Shown: positions 23,200 to 34,736, counted from the first letter of the stretch. The stretch: 64,000 nt of DNA from Diogma glabrata (GCA_963693315.1 OY856186.1:287014930-287078929); one strand, 5' to 3'. Translations and numbers: made by a program. The notes: generated from the letters alone by a model not told the origin.

Positions 23200-25329
23200 C
23201 CACCCATAAACGTGCGTAAATTTTTCATTTGATTCAAAATTGTACAATTATTGCGAGCTTCTATTAAATCTATAAGAAAAACCTACCACAAAAAATAATA
23301 GTTTCTCCCTCCATGTGACTGTATTAAAAAAATGAACAAAGATTGACGTTTAGGATACGTTTTAGATTTTATTATAACCAACCAACATATAATTTTTGCT
23401 ATTTTATGAATTAAAAACTATAGTCCATATAGCGAAAAGAATTTGTCAGCAAGTTTTCATAACATACTTTGAAAAGATTTACATAACTTAAGTATTTGTT
23501 CGGGTCGTTAGAAAATATTGCTTGTCCATTATAAAACATTCACTATTATAAAATCACTGGAAATAACACAAGAAATTTAAATAACTCCCGTAATTATTTT
23601 CATTCATTTTATAAAAATTAGTACAACTATCAAGAAAACTTTAGATATGTTATAGGATTTTACATTTAGAATTGTTTTTAATTGATTGTTTTTAAAAAAG
23701 TCTTGTAAAGTTTGTACAATATGATATAGATAAAAAGTAGGGTCTGCGTCGGACCAGACGGTGGAAGTTATACTTCTTTGGTCATTCGCTCGCACACACG
23801 CACACAGACAGACAGATAGGATACATTAAAAAAATAATAACTAAAAAAAAAACAATAATATTATTCAAAAAAAAAATTATTGTTCAAAAAAAGAAATATT
23901 ATTCAAAAAAAAAATTATTATTCAAAAGTATAAGAACGTCTAATCGTCGTTTTTCTTAGTTTTCTTAGTCAAAAATATAAAAAAAAAATATTATCCACAA
24001 AAAAAAAATATTATTCAAAAAAATATTATTCAAAAAAAAAATATTAAATAAATAGAAAAAAATATTATTCAAAAAACTAATAATTATTAATTACTAGAAG
24101 GCGATGCCCGTGCTTCCCAGATAAAGTGGTTGAAAACTGTTTTTTTTGAGTAAACTCTCCTATAGTTTTTTTTAATGTAATTTAATTTAACTTATTTTAT
24201 TAGTAATATATAAAAAGTTTGAAAAAAATGTAATAGTATCATTTTACAGTCAGAAAAAGCCATTGTCAGAAAAAGCCAAGTAAATGTCTCTAAGGCTATA
24301 GATAAATTTAAATATTAAATGTATGTTAAAATTAAAACACATTGACAGACAAATAATAATTAAATAATTTTTATAAATGTAGATGGCAAAAGATTAAGGT
24401 TAGAAAAAAGTTAAAATTTTATTCCAAAGATTTAATTCAAATAATTCAATGTGTCACGAACAATTAGGTGAGCGTAAATATATTTGTTTATTGGATGTCA
24501 CATCTGTCAATTACTTACTCCGAAACCACCGTACTCGTCATACAAAATAGGTACACTGGTTCATTGCTATTGGTCCTATTTCATGTAGACTTATAATCAT
24601 TTATCAATCCAGAAATTTTTCTGTTCTGAAGGGGGTCGTATTGCAATTTGCAAATATATTTTATCGATTGTCTGCAATACTCTACTACATTGATGCATAC
24701 GTCGGCCGGTTAAAGGATACCACCATTTTTAGTGAATATTTTCGTTTAATGGGTTTTATGGCTTTATAGTCATCGTCTTATTTCGACATTCCTTCCCACA
24801 ACTTAAAACAAAAATTGGAAGAAATAATAATAAGACTAATTTCATTTGTAAATTCAGACTTATATAACTTATATAGTATAGTATTATTATTAGAACAGTC
24901 AGTGGCGGATTATACCTTTAAAAGGCCTGAGGCGGAACAAAATTTTGGGGCCAAATTTAAGATTTTACCAAAAATTTTATATGTATTTCTGACAAAAAAA
25001 ACATCTTTATTCTTTAAATTTTTTAATAAAAATATAGAAAATTTGAAAGACATCCAAAATCATTGATGAAAACTTAAAACTCAAATAAACTTCAAATACC
25101 CAAAAAATACTTAACAGGATTTTATTTTTTCATCAATAATTTTGCGATTAATATAATAACAGCGCATTGCAAATAAAGTTTTAGTATTAATATTCATTCG
25201 TAACAGTAGAACTTTTCAAAACAAAATGTTTTTTCTTTTCATTTCTCTAAAAATTCTACACTTAAAGAACCCACTTTCTTGCCTAAGCCAATTCCTAGAG
25301 TTTCGCACAACATGATGCGCATAATTTTT

Positions 25330-27650
25330 CGTAAAAGCATCATTCGGAAAATGCTTTTACAAATTAATACAAACAAAGCATCTGGGCCTGATCGTATTCC
25401 CCTTATTATTCTTAAATCCTTTACTAAAAAGTTAGCACCAATCTTTACTATTTACTAAAATCTTTTATTTATCATATAAGAAAGGAGTTTTTCCCGAAAT
25501 ATGGAAAACAGCAAGCGTACAACCAGTTCCCAAAAAGGGTAGTAAGACTGATCCAATAAATTACAGACCCATTTCAATTTTATCCGTTGTTTCTAAAATT
25601 TTTGAGAAATACATTAATTTTAATATTATGAGCTTCTTAGATTCTTCCAAACTACTTAATGAAAGACAATACGGGTTTCGAAAAGGAAGAGCGACGGGAG
25701 ATTTGCTTTCCTTTGTCACTCATGTATATGGAATAAGTCGCTTGAAAATCATGGTGAGACTTTCGGTATTGCTGTTGATATATCCATTTGAGCAATTTGA
25801 TAAAGTTTGGCACAATAATCTTATTTGCAAATTAAGAGGTATTGGTTTGGATGAGCAACTTATATCTTGGATACAAAGCTTTATTTCCGAGCGGAAATTT
25901 CGAGTCAATGTTGATGGTGTTTCATCGGATGTCTTTTCAACTAATGCAGGAGTTTCTCAGGGTTCTGATTTGTCACTAACTCTCTTTCTTATTTATATTA
26001 AGGGTCATTCCATTTTAAAGTCAACCTTCAAGCTAAATTGTTTTTTCTTCACAAAACTGTAACTGTGACCTATAATTTTTTTTTTGGCAACAACTGTGAA
26101 AATTCCAATATTTTTATTTTGTTTAGAATGCAACTAAGCGCATGGTTGTGAAAAAGGCTTAATATACGAACTAAAATGTATCTAAAAAGAATATAGCATA
26201 GCACAAATATAATAAACCGAATTGTTTTAGACTTTTTATTTTCTGAAAGCCAAAGTTTGGAGTGTCTGAATTGGACTGCTTTGCTTTCCAAATAAATGAG
26301 GTAAGCATTCTAAATACATGAATTCTTTTGTGTTACGTTAGTCACGTTACGTTAGTCACAAATTTTATTAATCAAAAGTGTCAATTTATGAAAAACTGGC
26401 AAATTTTTTAAAAAGTTATTGGCTTTTTTAAAAAATACATTAATTACATTGAAGAAACTTATCAATAAATTTTATGTACATTTTCAACATCTTGAGAATT
26501 TTGGTTCATAATTTAGGTGTTAATTTAATGGTATAAAAAATGTTACGTTAGTCACATTTACATTTTTATTTAAAAAAATATCTAAAAAATTTTATTTAAA
26601 TAAAAAAGCTTTCTGATTTAGATAAATAAACTGGATTCACATTTTAAAAAGTCAACAAGTGCTTAAAATAATCTTTACTATTTTAGTTATAAGGAAACAA
26701 AGTTGCGAATTTCGGTATAAATGTTACGTTAGTCACTTTGGAATGACCCTTAACGATTTGTTGGATTCAACAATTAGTCCTATCCATAGTTTTGCTGATG
26801 ATAGCACGCTTCATGCGTCTCATGAAAACCCTAAATTATATTCACCGTTAGCGCTTAATAACTATAGATCAAATTTGATAGATTCATTAAACCAGGACCT
26901 TTAAACTATTTTGGATTGCGGTCCGCTAATAGTGTTGAATTCAATACAAGTAAAACACAGGCTTGTCATTTTTCTTTATTATCCACACCTATGCCGTTTC
27001 TATTAAAGTTCGACTCTAAAGATCTTGTAGAGAAAGAATCTGTTAGACTTCTAGGAGTTGAAGTTGAAAGTAATCTGAAATGGAATTCTCATATTTTTAA
27101 CCTAGATAAGAACACTGTTCAAAAATTGGGCTTTTTGGGACGATGTCGTAAGTTTTTTAATAGCGATATGCTTCTTTTAATTTACAAATCATTTATACGT
27201 CCCTGTATGGAGTACTGTTCTCACATATGGGGTGGAGCTTATTACAGTAATATGAAGTGTCTTGATTCTGTTCAGCGCAAAGCTGTTAAACTGATTGGCA
27301 GCTCAACTCTTACTAATGAGCTTGATTCTTTACAGCACAGACGAAATGTTGCTGATCTGACAATTTCCTACAAATACATTATGGATGAACGAACTTCTAT
27401 AGAGATTAAATCAATTTTACCTGAACTAGCAAACCTATCGCGTAACACCAGAGCTGATGTTGTAGCCCATCCTTTCATATAAAAAGGTGTAGAACTGTTG
27501 TCTTTCAGCGTGATTTTTTCAACAGAGTCTCTCATATCTGGAATGCGTTGCCTTCATGGGTTTTTCCTCATAGCTTTAATCCTCAAAATTTTAAAGTTAG
27601 CGTTCATAAATATCTTAGAGAAACTTAATTTATTCAAACTTAATCCCAAT
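25330..27650 (+). pseudogene. Non-LTR retrotransposon RT (Jockey/CR1 type), interrupted
   Basis: Reading in several frames: NKASGPDRIPLIILK near 25375, then WKTASVQPVPKKGSKTDPIN and YRPISILSV near 25505-25590. An open block at 25628-25995 has YGFRKGRATGDLL, FDKVWHNNLICKL and NAGVSQGSDLS. After a 748-bp insertion the reading resumes with NDLLDSTISPIHSFADDSTL (about 26753), then SVEFNTSKTQACHF, LLGVEVESNLKWNSHI, FIRPCMEYCSHIWGGA and QRKAVKLIG, up to about 27650. The catalytic box reads FADD. Stops, frameshifts and lack of an endonuclease region make it a dead, 5'-truncated copy. Confidence 0.85.
26002..26749. mobile_element. piggyBac-type MITE (TTAA target duplication)
   Basis: TIRs GGGTCATTCCA and TGGAATGACCC are flanked on both sides by TTAA (25998-26001, 26750-26753). 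It splits the RT frame exactly between LIYI and NDLL, so removing it restores the reading. Internally the 13-mer TTACGTTAGTCAC occurs four times (26333, 26347, 26543, 26724), the last ending 13 bp from the right end. No coding capacity. Confidence 0.85.
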
Positions 27651-28380
27651 CCCTAGTTGGCATGGTATCTTCGGATATTCAGAGACGTTAATTAATAATT
27701 TATTATAATTAACACTAAACATGCCTAACTTATAATAAAAAAAGGATACAAATTGGAAAACGAATACATTAAAAAATTATAAAACTATCAAATCAGAATT
27801 ATTAAAATAAATACATGAAAAAAAGTAATACAAATTGACAACCTAACCCTTTTAAATGTGGGATAATATAAAAAAAATCTTTAGGTTTAAAAACTTTGGT
27901 TGAATGAACGCAGTCATCTGATATTTGAATACCTATAAAATATCATTACTATTTGTCGTGAGGGGGCCCAAGGTGCATGTGGGGCCCGAGGCGGCCGCCT
28001 CTTCCGCCTCTATGGTAATCCGCCACTGAAAACAGTCAAATCACACCATTTGTTAACATATTTGCATATATTTTATAGATCCCTTGCAATAACAATAATA
28101 GTTTTGAAAGTAATGGAGAAGCATATTTCACTCAATAAGTAAAATACTTTAAACCTGTAGCTTTGATATTGTTCATAATCTTTTTCTTCGGTACTAAGGT
28201 TCCAATGCAAATTCTTGGTTAATCAATGTTTCTAAGAAGAGGAAAAGAAACGTCAATTTCCAATTTTTGGAACATGTGAGGGCAGTTCTGCTAATGCAAG
28301 CAGGTTTGTTTAATCATATATAAGCAATACTTATATGTATCGTATTGGTGCTAAGCTAATGCATAGAAATATGTACATAT

Positions 28381-29042
28381 TGTTACGTTTTTCTAAGCTT
28401 CCTTCGAATTGGCCTAACTCACAATTCGATAAACGCAATTCTCAATCTCTTTCTGAGTTCGATCACTGATTAGTAAGCAAACACACCAGGTTTTATTAAG
28501 TATTCAACACCTTAATTGTTCCACAACAACAGGAAAACAATACAGCAAACAATATTCCCAACTAGAATATTCTTTGAACAGCCTCAGAAACTCCAATGGT
28601 TGATTGTAGAAATTTCCAGTACACCACGTTCAAAATAATACACAAAATATTTCTTCTCAATAAAACTTAAAACTTTATTCACAAAAACTAATTTAAAGAT
28701 CACTTTTATAATTTTCACTTTACTATCGCAGGTTTAAAATAACACTAATTAAAAACTACAAGAAACAATTTCCTTATATACATTCTGCTTAATCTCTAGA
28801 AATTTCTAGGTCACTTTTTAGAAACCTTGAGAAAATATTAGAATATTCGATTATTTTACGTTACGTTGATTTGATTCATAAAATCATAAAACAAATAGAC
28901 CTTAATTCTAAGAATATGTACAACAACAACAATGTTCATTTCATTAATCTGTTGTAGTATTTTGTTGATTTGATTTTCCTAAAAGTGACCGTAATCGTCT
29001 AGATTTTTCTGTAATCGTCTAGATTTTTCTGCAATCGTAACA
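28381..29042. mobile_element. Solo LTR (662 bp)
   Basis: It starts TGTTACGTTTTTC and ends CAATCGTAACA, with TG...CA ends inside a short inverted repeat, and is flanked by ATAT (28377-28380 and 29043-29046). The left arm of the fold-back has the uninterrupted sequence with a single ATAT. The TAGATTTTTCTG(C/T)AATCG motif is repeated near the end. Most likely a Ty3/gypsy LTR left by LTR-LTR recombination. Confidence 0.8.
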
Positions 29043-29436
29043 ATATTTTATATAATTGCAAACCATAAGAACATATTTGTTGTAAATTGGAAATATGTAT
29101 TTGTTAAAAAATAATTTTACATAATTTTCATATAAATGTACATATTTGTTTGTCACATTATACATTAACTATTCCTTTTAATGATAATTCCGAAAAGTGA
29201 AAAAAAAATTGATCAAAGATAACTAAGCGAATAATGTTTTATTATTATAAAATATGACTGATTTAGTAATTTCGTCTTTATTACCATACAGCATAAGGTT
29301 GATTTACTAATTTCGTCTTTATTACCATACAGCATAAAGGTTAAAATATAACTTAAACAAGCGTGACGCGGTTTCTCGATTAACACCCTATCAAAATATT
29401 TACAACGAGCGCAAAGAAGTATAACTTCAAAAACAG

Positions 29437-30297
29437 TCAGGGTTCTCAAAATAAGTGGGGCATGGAGGGATCAGTTTTTATTGTTTTAAATTTTTTTTTT
29501 TAGTTTTGATCTACGGGTGTGACAACCCCGCGTACTCCAGTCCCTGCTATTGACATACGAGCAAACGTGAGATATCACATACCACTGGCAATAGCAGTGA
29601 GATATCACTAGCCAAGGTGACATCTTAGGGGTGGTGGCGGATGAACTGTATTCAGTCAACGGTAGCACCCCAATCTTAGCAGTGAAATAATCCTTGATGA
29701 TGAGACGTTATTGCTTCCTTAAAGTAACGAGCCTTCAAATAACTATGTGTGGGCTTTAATCATTAAGAAAGACGGTGCGTCACAGGATCAAGGACTATGT
29801 AACCGGCTGGATTATTGGCAACTATATTTTTGTTTTGTTTCAGCAAATTTTTGTCAAAATTTGCTATTTACTTTTTAATTTACTTTTATTTTATTTTTTC
29901 TATTCTATCATAAAATATTGGCCTATGTCATATTCTGTCAGTGATAGGATTTTTTGTTTAGTTATCCTTTCTTTAACAGAGAATATAAAATAACAAAAAA
30001 AAGGAAGATTTACGTCCATCAACACCTTTGAACGTATGTTGTTGTGGGACCTTGGTCTTGAAAGGTTTTTAAGTGTTATTGTGACACATATTGTAATTCC
30101 TACTACACAACACATTTTATTAAAAAAAAAATAATTAGGTTGTGTTCTCTTGCATGTACATACTTACTTTTAAGTTTATATAAATTACCAATGGCCAATA
30201 ACAATTGAAATTTGAATGTTAAATACTGCACTATGAACTCTCGAGGAGCCCTATATTAATGAAATATTTTGTTTCCTCTGGCTCAGACACGAATATC
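29437..30297. other. Intergenic DNA with an unexplained GC-richer block
   Basis: The block at 29510-29830 has clearly higher GC than its surroundings and contains GTGAGATATCAC twice (about 29567 and 29601). No convincing frame was found. It may be the untranslated part of a retroelement. The remainder is AT-rich without recognisable features. Confidence 0.4.
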
Positions 30298-30420
30298 TTA
30301 TAAACAAAACACAATCGTTCTTCTAAAAGCGGTGATGCCGCGCACCTTATAGTACGATAGAATTTTGTCAAAATACGCACCCACGGCGTTTTTGGTAGAA
30401 CGATCGTGTTTTGTTTATAA
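30298..30420. mobile_element. Hairpin MITE (123 bp)
   Basis: 24-bp terminal inverted repeats beginning TTATAAACAAAACAC, with one mismatch between the arms. The interior is GC-richer (CGGTGATGCCGCGC). No coding capacity. Confidence 0.75.
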
Positions 30421-31065
30421 AACTGATTTCATCAGAAGATTAGAAGCAATGCGACCGCCTTTCGTATCGGCGGCGCTCTAGTCCTTGATACAAAGAACGA
30501 TACCAGTTTGAATATTGCGGTGAACTGTACTTTAGTCGGACCAAAATAATATGTAACGTAATAATTATAATATCAGATATATTTCAATTAATAGTATGCG
30601 ACAAAATTGGTATATTAGTTAAGTAAATATTCTAAAAATTAGACGAATTTACAAAATAACAGTGCATTGAAATTTTTATAGTGTATAATTCTACCACGAT
30701 TGGATGGTTTTATTGAATCGCTGTATTGATAGTATCAGATCCTCCTCCCCCAACCCAATTGACGCCCCGAAAATGCATGTCTGTCTAACGGCCGTCCGGC
30801 CGTCACAACCGACGAAATCTAGAAAACGGCTGGAGAAATCTCAAAAATTTTTGATTCTAAAAATAGGTGTTCGATATCTGTCCTGGAAGTGTGTCAAAAA
30901 ATTCATCAAGTGTGTCGAAACAAGGCAATTTGCACATTTTTTGCTTAAAAAACGTTCATTTTAAGTGATTACGAGTAGGAACATTGACTTTGGAGAAATC
31001 TTGATGGTCGGGATTGGAATGTGCCAAAAATGTTGTCAAGTGATTCAGTCAAGTGAAAGAATGAT
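30421..31065. other. Intergenic DNA, no gene recognised
   Basis: It contains a short open frame at 30704-30964 with no recognisable features and a GC-richer patch near 30460 (GTATCGGCGGCGCTC). Nothing in it can be assigned. Confidence 0.35.
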
Positions 31066-31590
31066 TTTGTCAAAAGAATTATTTTTATTTTTGTAATAGT
31101 TTTTGTAATAGTTTTTGGAATGTTGAAAAATGTTTGTATTTTTTATTTAGTAATAATTTTTGCAATATTTTTATAAATTTTGAAAGAGTTTTAATATTTG
31201 ATTTTGTTATAATTTTTGAAATATTTTTACAATTTTGGAAAAAGTTTGAATTTTTGATTTTTTTTAATTTTTACAACATTTTTGGAGAGGTTTTGTTGAG
31301 AGGTTTTGAGTAGTTTGCTAATTGTATCTCTTTTCACAAAATTATGTTAATTTATGATCTGTTATAATTTTGCGGCAACGTATTGATGTGTTAGTTTTGT
31401 GATAAATTTCTAAACAGAGATAAAAAAATACATGTACTTTGACAAAGAGTTTTATGTTTGATATACATCGCTGCCCAAAACTAAAAACAATGTCCTCATA
31501 AAAGTTTTATGCCGAAAACTATATCAAAATCCTTAACCAAAACCGAAGTCTTGATATCTCAGAGCTTGAGATTTTAGCCCCTCCATATTT
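31066..31590 (+). repeat. Dispersed repeat, copy 2
   Basis: Same block order as 6843-7395: degenerate TTTTTGGAATATTTTT units, then GCGGCAACGTATTGATG, GATATACATCGCTGCCC and AGCCCCTCCATATTTT. Confidence 0.8.
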
Positions 31591-32499
31591 TCAATTTTGA
31601 AATAATATTTTTTAATTTATAATTAAATTTATTTAATAGAAAAGTAAAAGAAAAAGTATTGCCACTAATAAAATTACACTGCTGTAAACTGCAATAAAAA
31701 CAAAATTGAAAAATAATTTATCCGTGTTCATACAATCGACGAAAAATTAAATCCACGGATGAAGATAACACTTTATTATCGGATTTTTTTCTATCCATCC
31801 TTGTTCATACAATCGACCCTAAGGTTGTAGAACATGTTCGTTTCAAAACGATTATTTTAAGAGTGATGCAAAATTTTTAAATGCATTGCGCTTTTCGAAA
31901 AGTGGTCTTTCTCGCAGAGTTTTCTAAATCGCAACAGGGTGCGAATACAACTCATAATTGTTTCGGGAGAGATGTTCAGCAAAGGTGGTTGGTTATATGG
32001 ACTGTGAATTTTAGTATCTACCAATCACAAAACAAATTTTTCAAAATTTTTATTTCTGATTGGCTAAACATCATTCACAGTTCGCATACTAATGTACCCA
32101 GCTAGTTATTAATGTGAATTACGTTAATTTTTAAATACGATTTTTATTATTTTAATTTAAAAAATTAAATTTAATTTATAAATTTTAGACTTTTTTTATT
32201 TTATTTCTACCGCGGTATCGGGTAATGGAAAAATTGCCTCAGGGTAAACACCGGGTTTTTTAAAATTGGACCGGGTAAGTCGAGTACCGGGTAGTTTCCG
32301 GGTACTCGGTGCATCAATAATTTCAATTCTTTATTCGGTACCGATTTTATGATTAACAATATTATTTTCAATTTTGTAATAAAACCGAATGAATCAGTTT
32401 CGAAAATGACAATGAAAACAATCGAAAGTGGCCAAGAATTAAAAGATGAATTATTCGTATGGTAGGATAATTCCAAACCAGGTAGTTTCAAACGAGATG
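31591..32499. other. Intergenic DNA with a short repeated motif
   Basis: TTCATACAATCGAC occurs at about 31727 and 31806 with TCCAT-rich sequence between, so this is probably one small MITE (about 31690-31830) related to sequence at 7426. The rest is AT-rich; no gene was recognised. Confidence 0.4.
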
Positions 32500-33020
32500 C
32501 GGTTTAGATCAGAGTAGAATATCTAGAACTGAAAGTATAAAATTAGAAAGGGATGTAAATGACTCTGAGCGGAATGATATAATGAAGGAACTTCCAGTAT
32601 TTTACGAGATACTGTTAGTGCAAACAAATGATTTAAATATAAGTGATGATTTCAAAACAGTATAGGTTTCGCAAGTAAAGTTGATTATCTATTCCAAGAA
32701 TGTTATGCATATAGATAGATAGAAAAAGAAAGAACCAATGGTTGAACATGAAGTAGGAATAAAGTTAGAGTGATAAAATTTTTAACGTTATGCCCAAACG
32801 GTTAAGTAGCTTTGAGAGAAAAGAGTTGAATGAAATTATTGAAAATTTATTAAATAATGTGGTTATTAGAGAAAGTTTTTAAAATTATTTTAGTACTGAG
32901 TAGTGTCAAACGAGAAAGATCAAACGTTTGAATGTCTACAGATTATCGGATGTTTAATAAATTGGTGCAAAAGAATCCGTTTCCGATGCCGAATATTGAA
33001 GAGAAAATTGAAAAGATACA
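32500..33020 (+). pseudogene. Ty3/gypsy RT remnant
   Basis: Broken frames read MPKRLSSFERKELNEIIENL near 32792, then TDYRMFNKLVQKNPFPMPN near 32938 and IEEKIEK near 32997. This is the start of a gypsy RT (the YRMLNK...NPFPMP region). Upstream, the stretch from about 32545 (KELPVFYEILL) may be its linker. The palm YxDD motif and everything after it is missing. Confidence 0.7.
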
Positions 33021-33505
33021 CACTAAAAAATATTGTTGGGGCAAATATTTATAAATATTTGGCAAATATTTTGAAATTGTACCACAAAAATAGTGCTTAC
33101 GTATTTATATATAGATAATAAAGTTGGAAACACAAATTATTGATTACATATTAAAATGTTTGGTTTAATCAAAGTTTTACTGTCAAAAACGCACGCATAA
33201 TTATGCTTTCATTTGCACCCAACAGGGTTCAATTTTAATGATTTATTTTCATTTTAAATAGATTAATTATATAGTTTAATAATTATTATTGGATTTTAAT
33301 ATAATATAATTAATAAAATTGTGAATTATTTAACATTTTGCGTTTTTATACTTTCAATTGCTCCGCAGACCGTAGTGTATGTACGAACGAAGTAGTTTGT
33401 ACCCAGTATAAATCTTCCAAGTTCCAACATACGTAAATGTCGTTGGTAATGCATTTTCATTTCATGGCGGTTAAAACCAATCTATTGTCGAAAAACACGT
33501 TTAAT
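33021..33505. other. AT-rich intergenic DNA
   Basis: No gene, RNA or repeat recognised. Confidence 0.4.
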
Positions 33506-33685
33506 TTAAGTTTTTAACATTTTCTTACATTTTCCTTTCCTTAATCCTTTTGTGAAATTAGAACTTCCAATTGTTTCTTCTATTAAATCACTTTTTTCAT
33601 GGAATTTCGATAATTGTGTATCTCGACCAAAGACATGTAAATGTAAAACATCAATAATTATAAACAAATAAATTAAAACCTTCAT
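33506..33685 (-). CDS. Possible small secreted peptide or first coding exon
   Basis: From the ATG at 33685 the frame gives 59 residues. Residues 1-18 form a strongly hydrophobic signal-peptide-like segment after Met-Lys (VLIYLFIIIDVLHLHVFG), followed by a polar, basic tail with one Cys (GLRKGKCKKML). A possible splice donor GTAAGA begins at 33528, so the frame may be exon 1 of a longer gene running towards lower coordinates; no matching acceptor or second exon was found. An AT-rich region upstream has no obvious TATA box. It could also be a chance ORF. Confidence 0.3.
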   Translation of the reverse strand: MKVLIYLFIIIDVLHLHVFGRDTQLSKFHEKSDLIEETIGSSNFTKGLRKGKCKKMLKT

Positions 33686-33691
33686 TTTCAC

Positions 33692-34088
33692 TTTATTCTA
33701 TTTAAATGTTTATTTTATAAAACTAACAATGGTATAATTCTGTTATATCACTGATATTCTCAAATGATCGTGTTAAATTCTAAAGTGCAACTGAAATATA
33801 ATTCATCAAATTTAAAAAGTTTCATTTCTCTTAATCCAATCATATGAAGATACAATTTACAGTTAGAATGACTATAAAGGTGCTAATTGATAGTTATTCC
33901 AATTCATAAGAATCTTTATATTTTTTCTTCTTCGTTGAATTTTAACACAAATATTTTTCGTTTTTATGGAAAGTAGAACAAATCTAATTAAATAAAAAAA
34001 ATTCGATAAAAATAAACTATTTTGTTAGTTAATAATTAAGTTTTTATATATTTCAATGATATAACAGTAAAATATACAGTAAAGGAAT
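33692..34088. other. Intergenic DNA between the small ORF and SLX9
   Basis: AT-rich, without recognised features. The SLX9 polyadenylation region lies at its right edge. Confidence 0.4.
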
Positions 34089-34736
34089 TTATTTCTTGTT
34101 TGTTGATTTAATTTTATATCCTTCGGTTATCATTTGTACGTGTGCCCCAATAGCCTCACGCGGATTACTTATATAATTTTCATGCGATAAAACTTGTTGA
34201 AGATGTTGAAATTTTTTTTTATATTCTTTCGTTAATTTCTTATTTTTTTGTAATTTAATTTGTTTACGATCTTTATTACTTAATATTTTAGGAATAATTT
34301 CTTTTCGTTTTGATGAATCAATTTGAGCTATTCCTGTTTTAATTTCATTTGGATTCAATCGCATAAGGCTTTCAAGTGATGGTAAAGCATCCCGCAAAGG
34401 ATTCAAATCACCTGTGATTATGGTTTTTTCTCTTTTCTTTTGTTCAGCAGCCTTAACAGTTTCTTGTGTCGCTTGTTTTATATTCTCTATTAACTTTGAA
34501 CGACGACGTTTTAATTTTGCCTTTTTATTTATCTGTTTTTTAATTATGGGCAATTTTTTAACCACTAATGGTATTTTATTTGTTGAAGGTGTTATAATTT
34601 TTGTGAGAACGGGATTAAGTTGAAATTTCTTTAGATTTTCATTGACTATAGTTTTAGTTGTTTTATCTGGTGATTCCGAGTGAGATGCTTTTTTTGTATA
34701 TAGTAAACGTTGTCTAGGTTTCTTTACTTTACCCAT
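34089..34736 (-). CDS. SLX9: SLX9/FAM207A-family ribosome biogenesis protein
   Basis: Intronless ORF of 215 aa starting MGKVKK. The family works in the nucleolus on the small ribosomal subunit and its export. The sequence shows the hallmarks: a basic N-terminus; a Lys/Arg-rich central helix (about 70-105, with KLKRRRSKLIENIKQ); the conserved GDLNPLRDALPSLESL block at about 109-124; a basic region at about 140-170; and a C-terminal motif FQHLQQVLSHENYISNPREAIGAHV, quoted here in two parts as FQHLQQVLSHE and NPREAIGAHV, that closes the family domain. Length is normal. The stop codon overlaps an AATAAA polyadenylation signal. It is one of two clear host genes in the window. Confidence 0.88.
   Translation of the reverse strand: MGKVKKPRQRLLYTKKASHSESPDKTTKTIVNENLKKFQLNPVLTKIITPSTNKIPLVVKKLPIIKKQINKKAKLKRRRSKLIENIKQATQETVKAAEQKKREKTIITGDLNPLRDALPSLESLMRLNPNEIKTGIAQIDSSKRKEIIPKILSNKDRKQIKLQKNKKLTKEYKKKFQHLQQVLSHENYISNPREAIGAHVQMITEGYKIKSTNKK

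Larger units (their letters stand above)
21057..23733. repeat. Spacer of the fold-back, a dispersed repeat split by a hAT insertion
   Basis: The sequence 21057-21102 plus 23200-23640 matches the continuous sequence at about 38926-39430: TGTCTCAGAGAGAAA, then GTGCGTAAATTTTTCATTTG, then TTAGAAAATATTGCTTGTCC. The two parts are joined there but are 2.1 kb apart here. Confidence 0.8.
24900..28028. mobile_element. hAT-type element with 8-bp TSD, host to a nested non-LTR fragment
   Basis: TIRs CAGTGGCGGATTA and TAATCCGCCACTG. The flanks AGAACAGT (24892-24899) and AAAACAGT (28029-28036) form an 8-bp target duplication with one difference. The left arm of the fold-back shows the unoccupied site AAAACAGT. 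The ends carry the GGGGCC/GGCGGCC-rich sequence common in this kind of element. No transposase is recognised; most of the interior is a non-LTR remnant. Confidence 0.8.
19210..29436. mobile_element. Fold-back structure with about 1.85-kb arms, repeatedly invaded
   Basis: The left arm (19210-21056) is the inverted copy of the right arm (23734-29436 after removing two insertions, about 1.9 kb). The 13-mer GAAGTTATACTTC or its complement sits at all four arm ends (19216, 21009, 23764, 29416), next to TTTGCGCTCG or CGAGCGAATGGGCAAA. Arm similarity continues past the inner 13-mer through CACCGTCTGGTCCGACG, which favours a single long-TIR element over two separate insertions. No transposase is recognised in the arms. 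Confidence 0.75.
23734..29436 (-). repeat. Right arm of the fold-back structure, with two insertions
   Basis: The inverted counterpart of 19210-21056. It is interrupted by a hAT-type element (24900-28028) and a solo LTR (28381-29042); each junction can be read against the uninterrupted left arm. Confidence 0.85.

Noticed and set aside
19216..29428. loxP-like recombination sites (GAAGTATAACTTC)
   Set aside because: Only a partial resemblance to half-sites; the motif is better explained as the terminal part of the fold-back arms.
30704..30964. 86-aa ORF as a gene
   Set aside because: No recognisable motif, repeat-rich surroundings, and no sign of coding beyond length.
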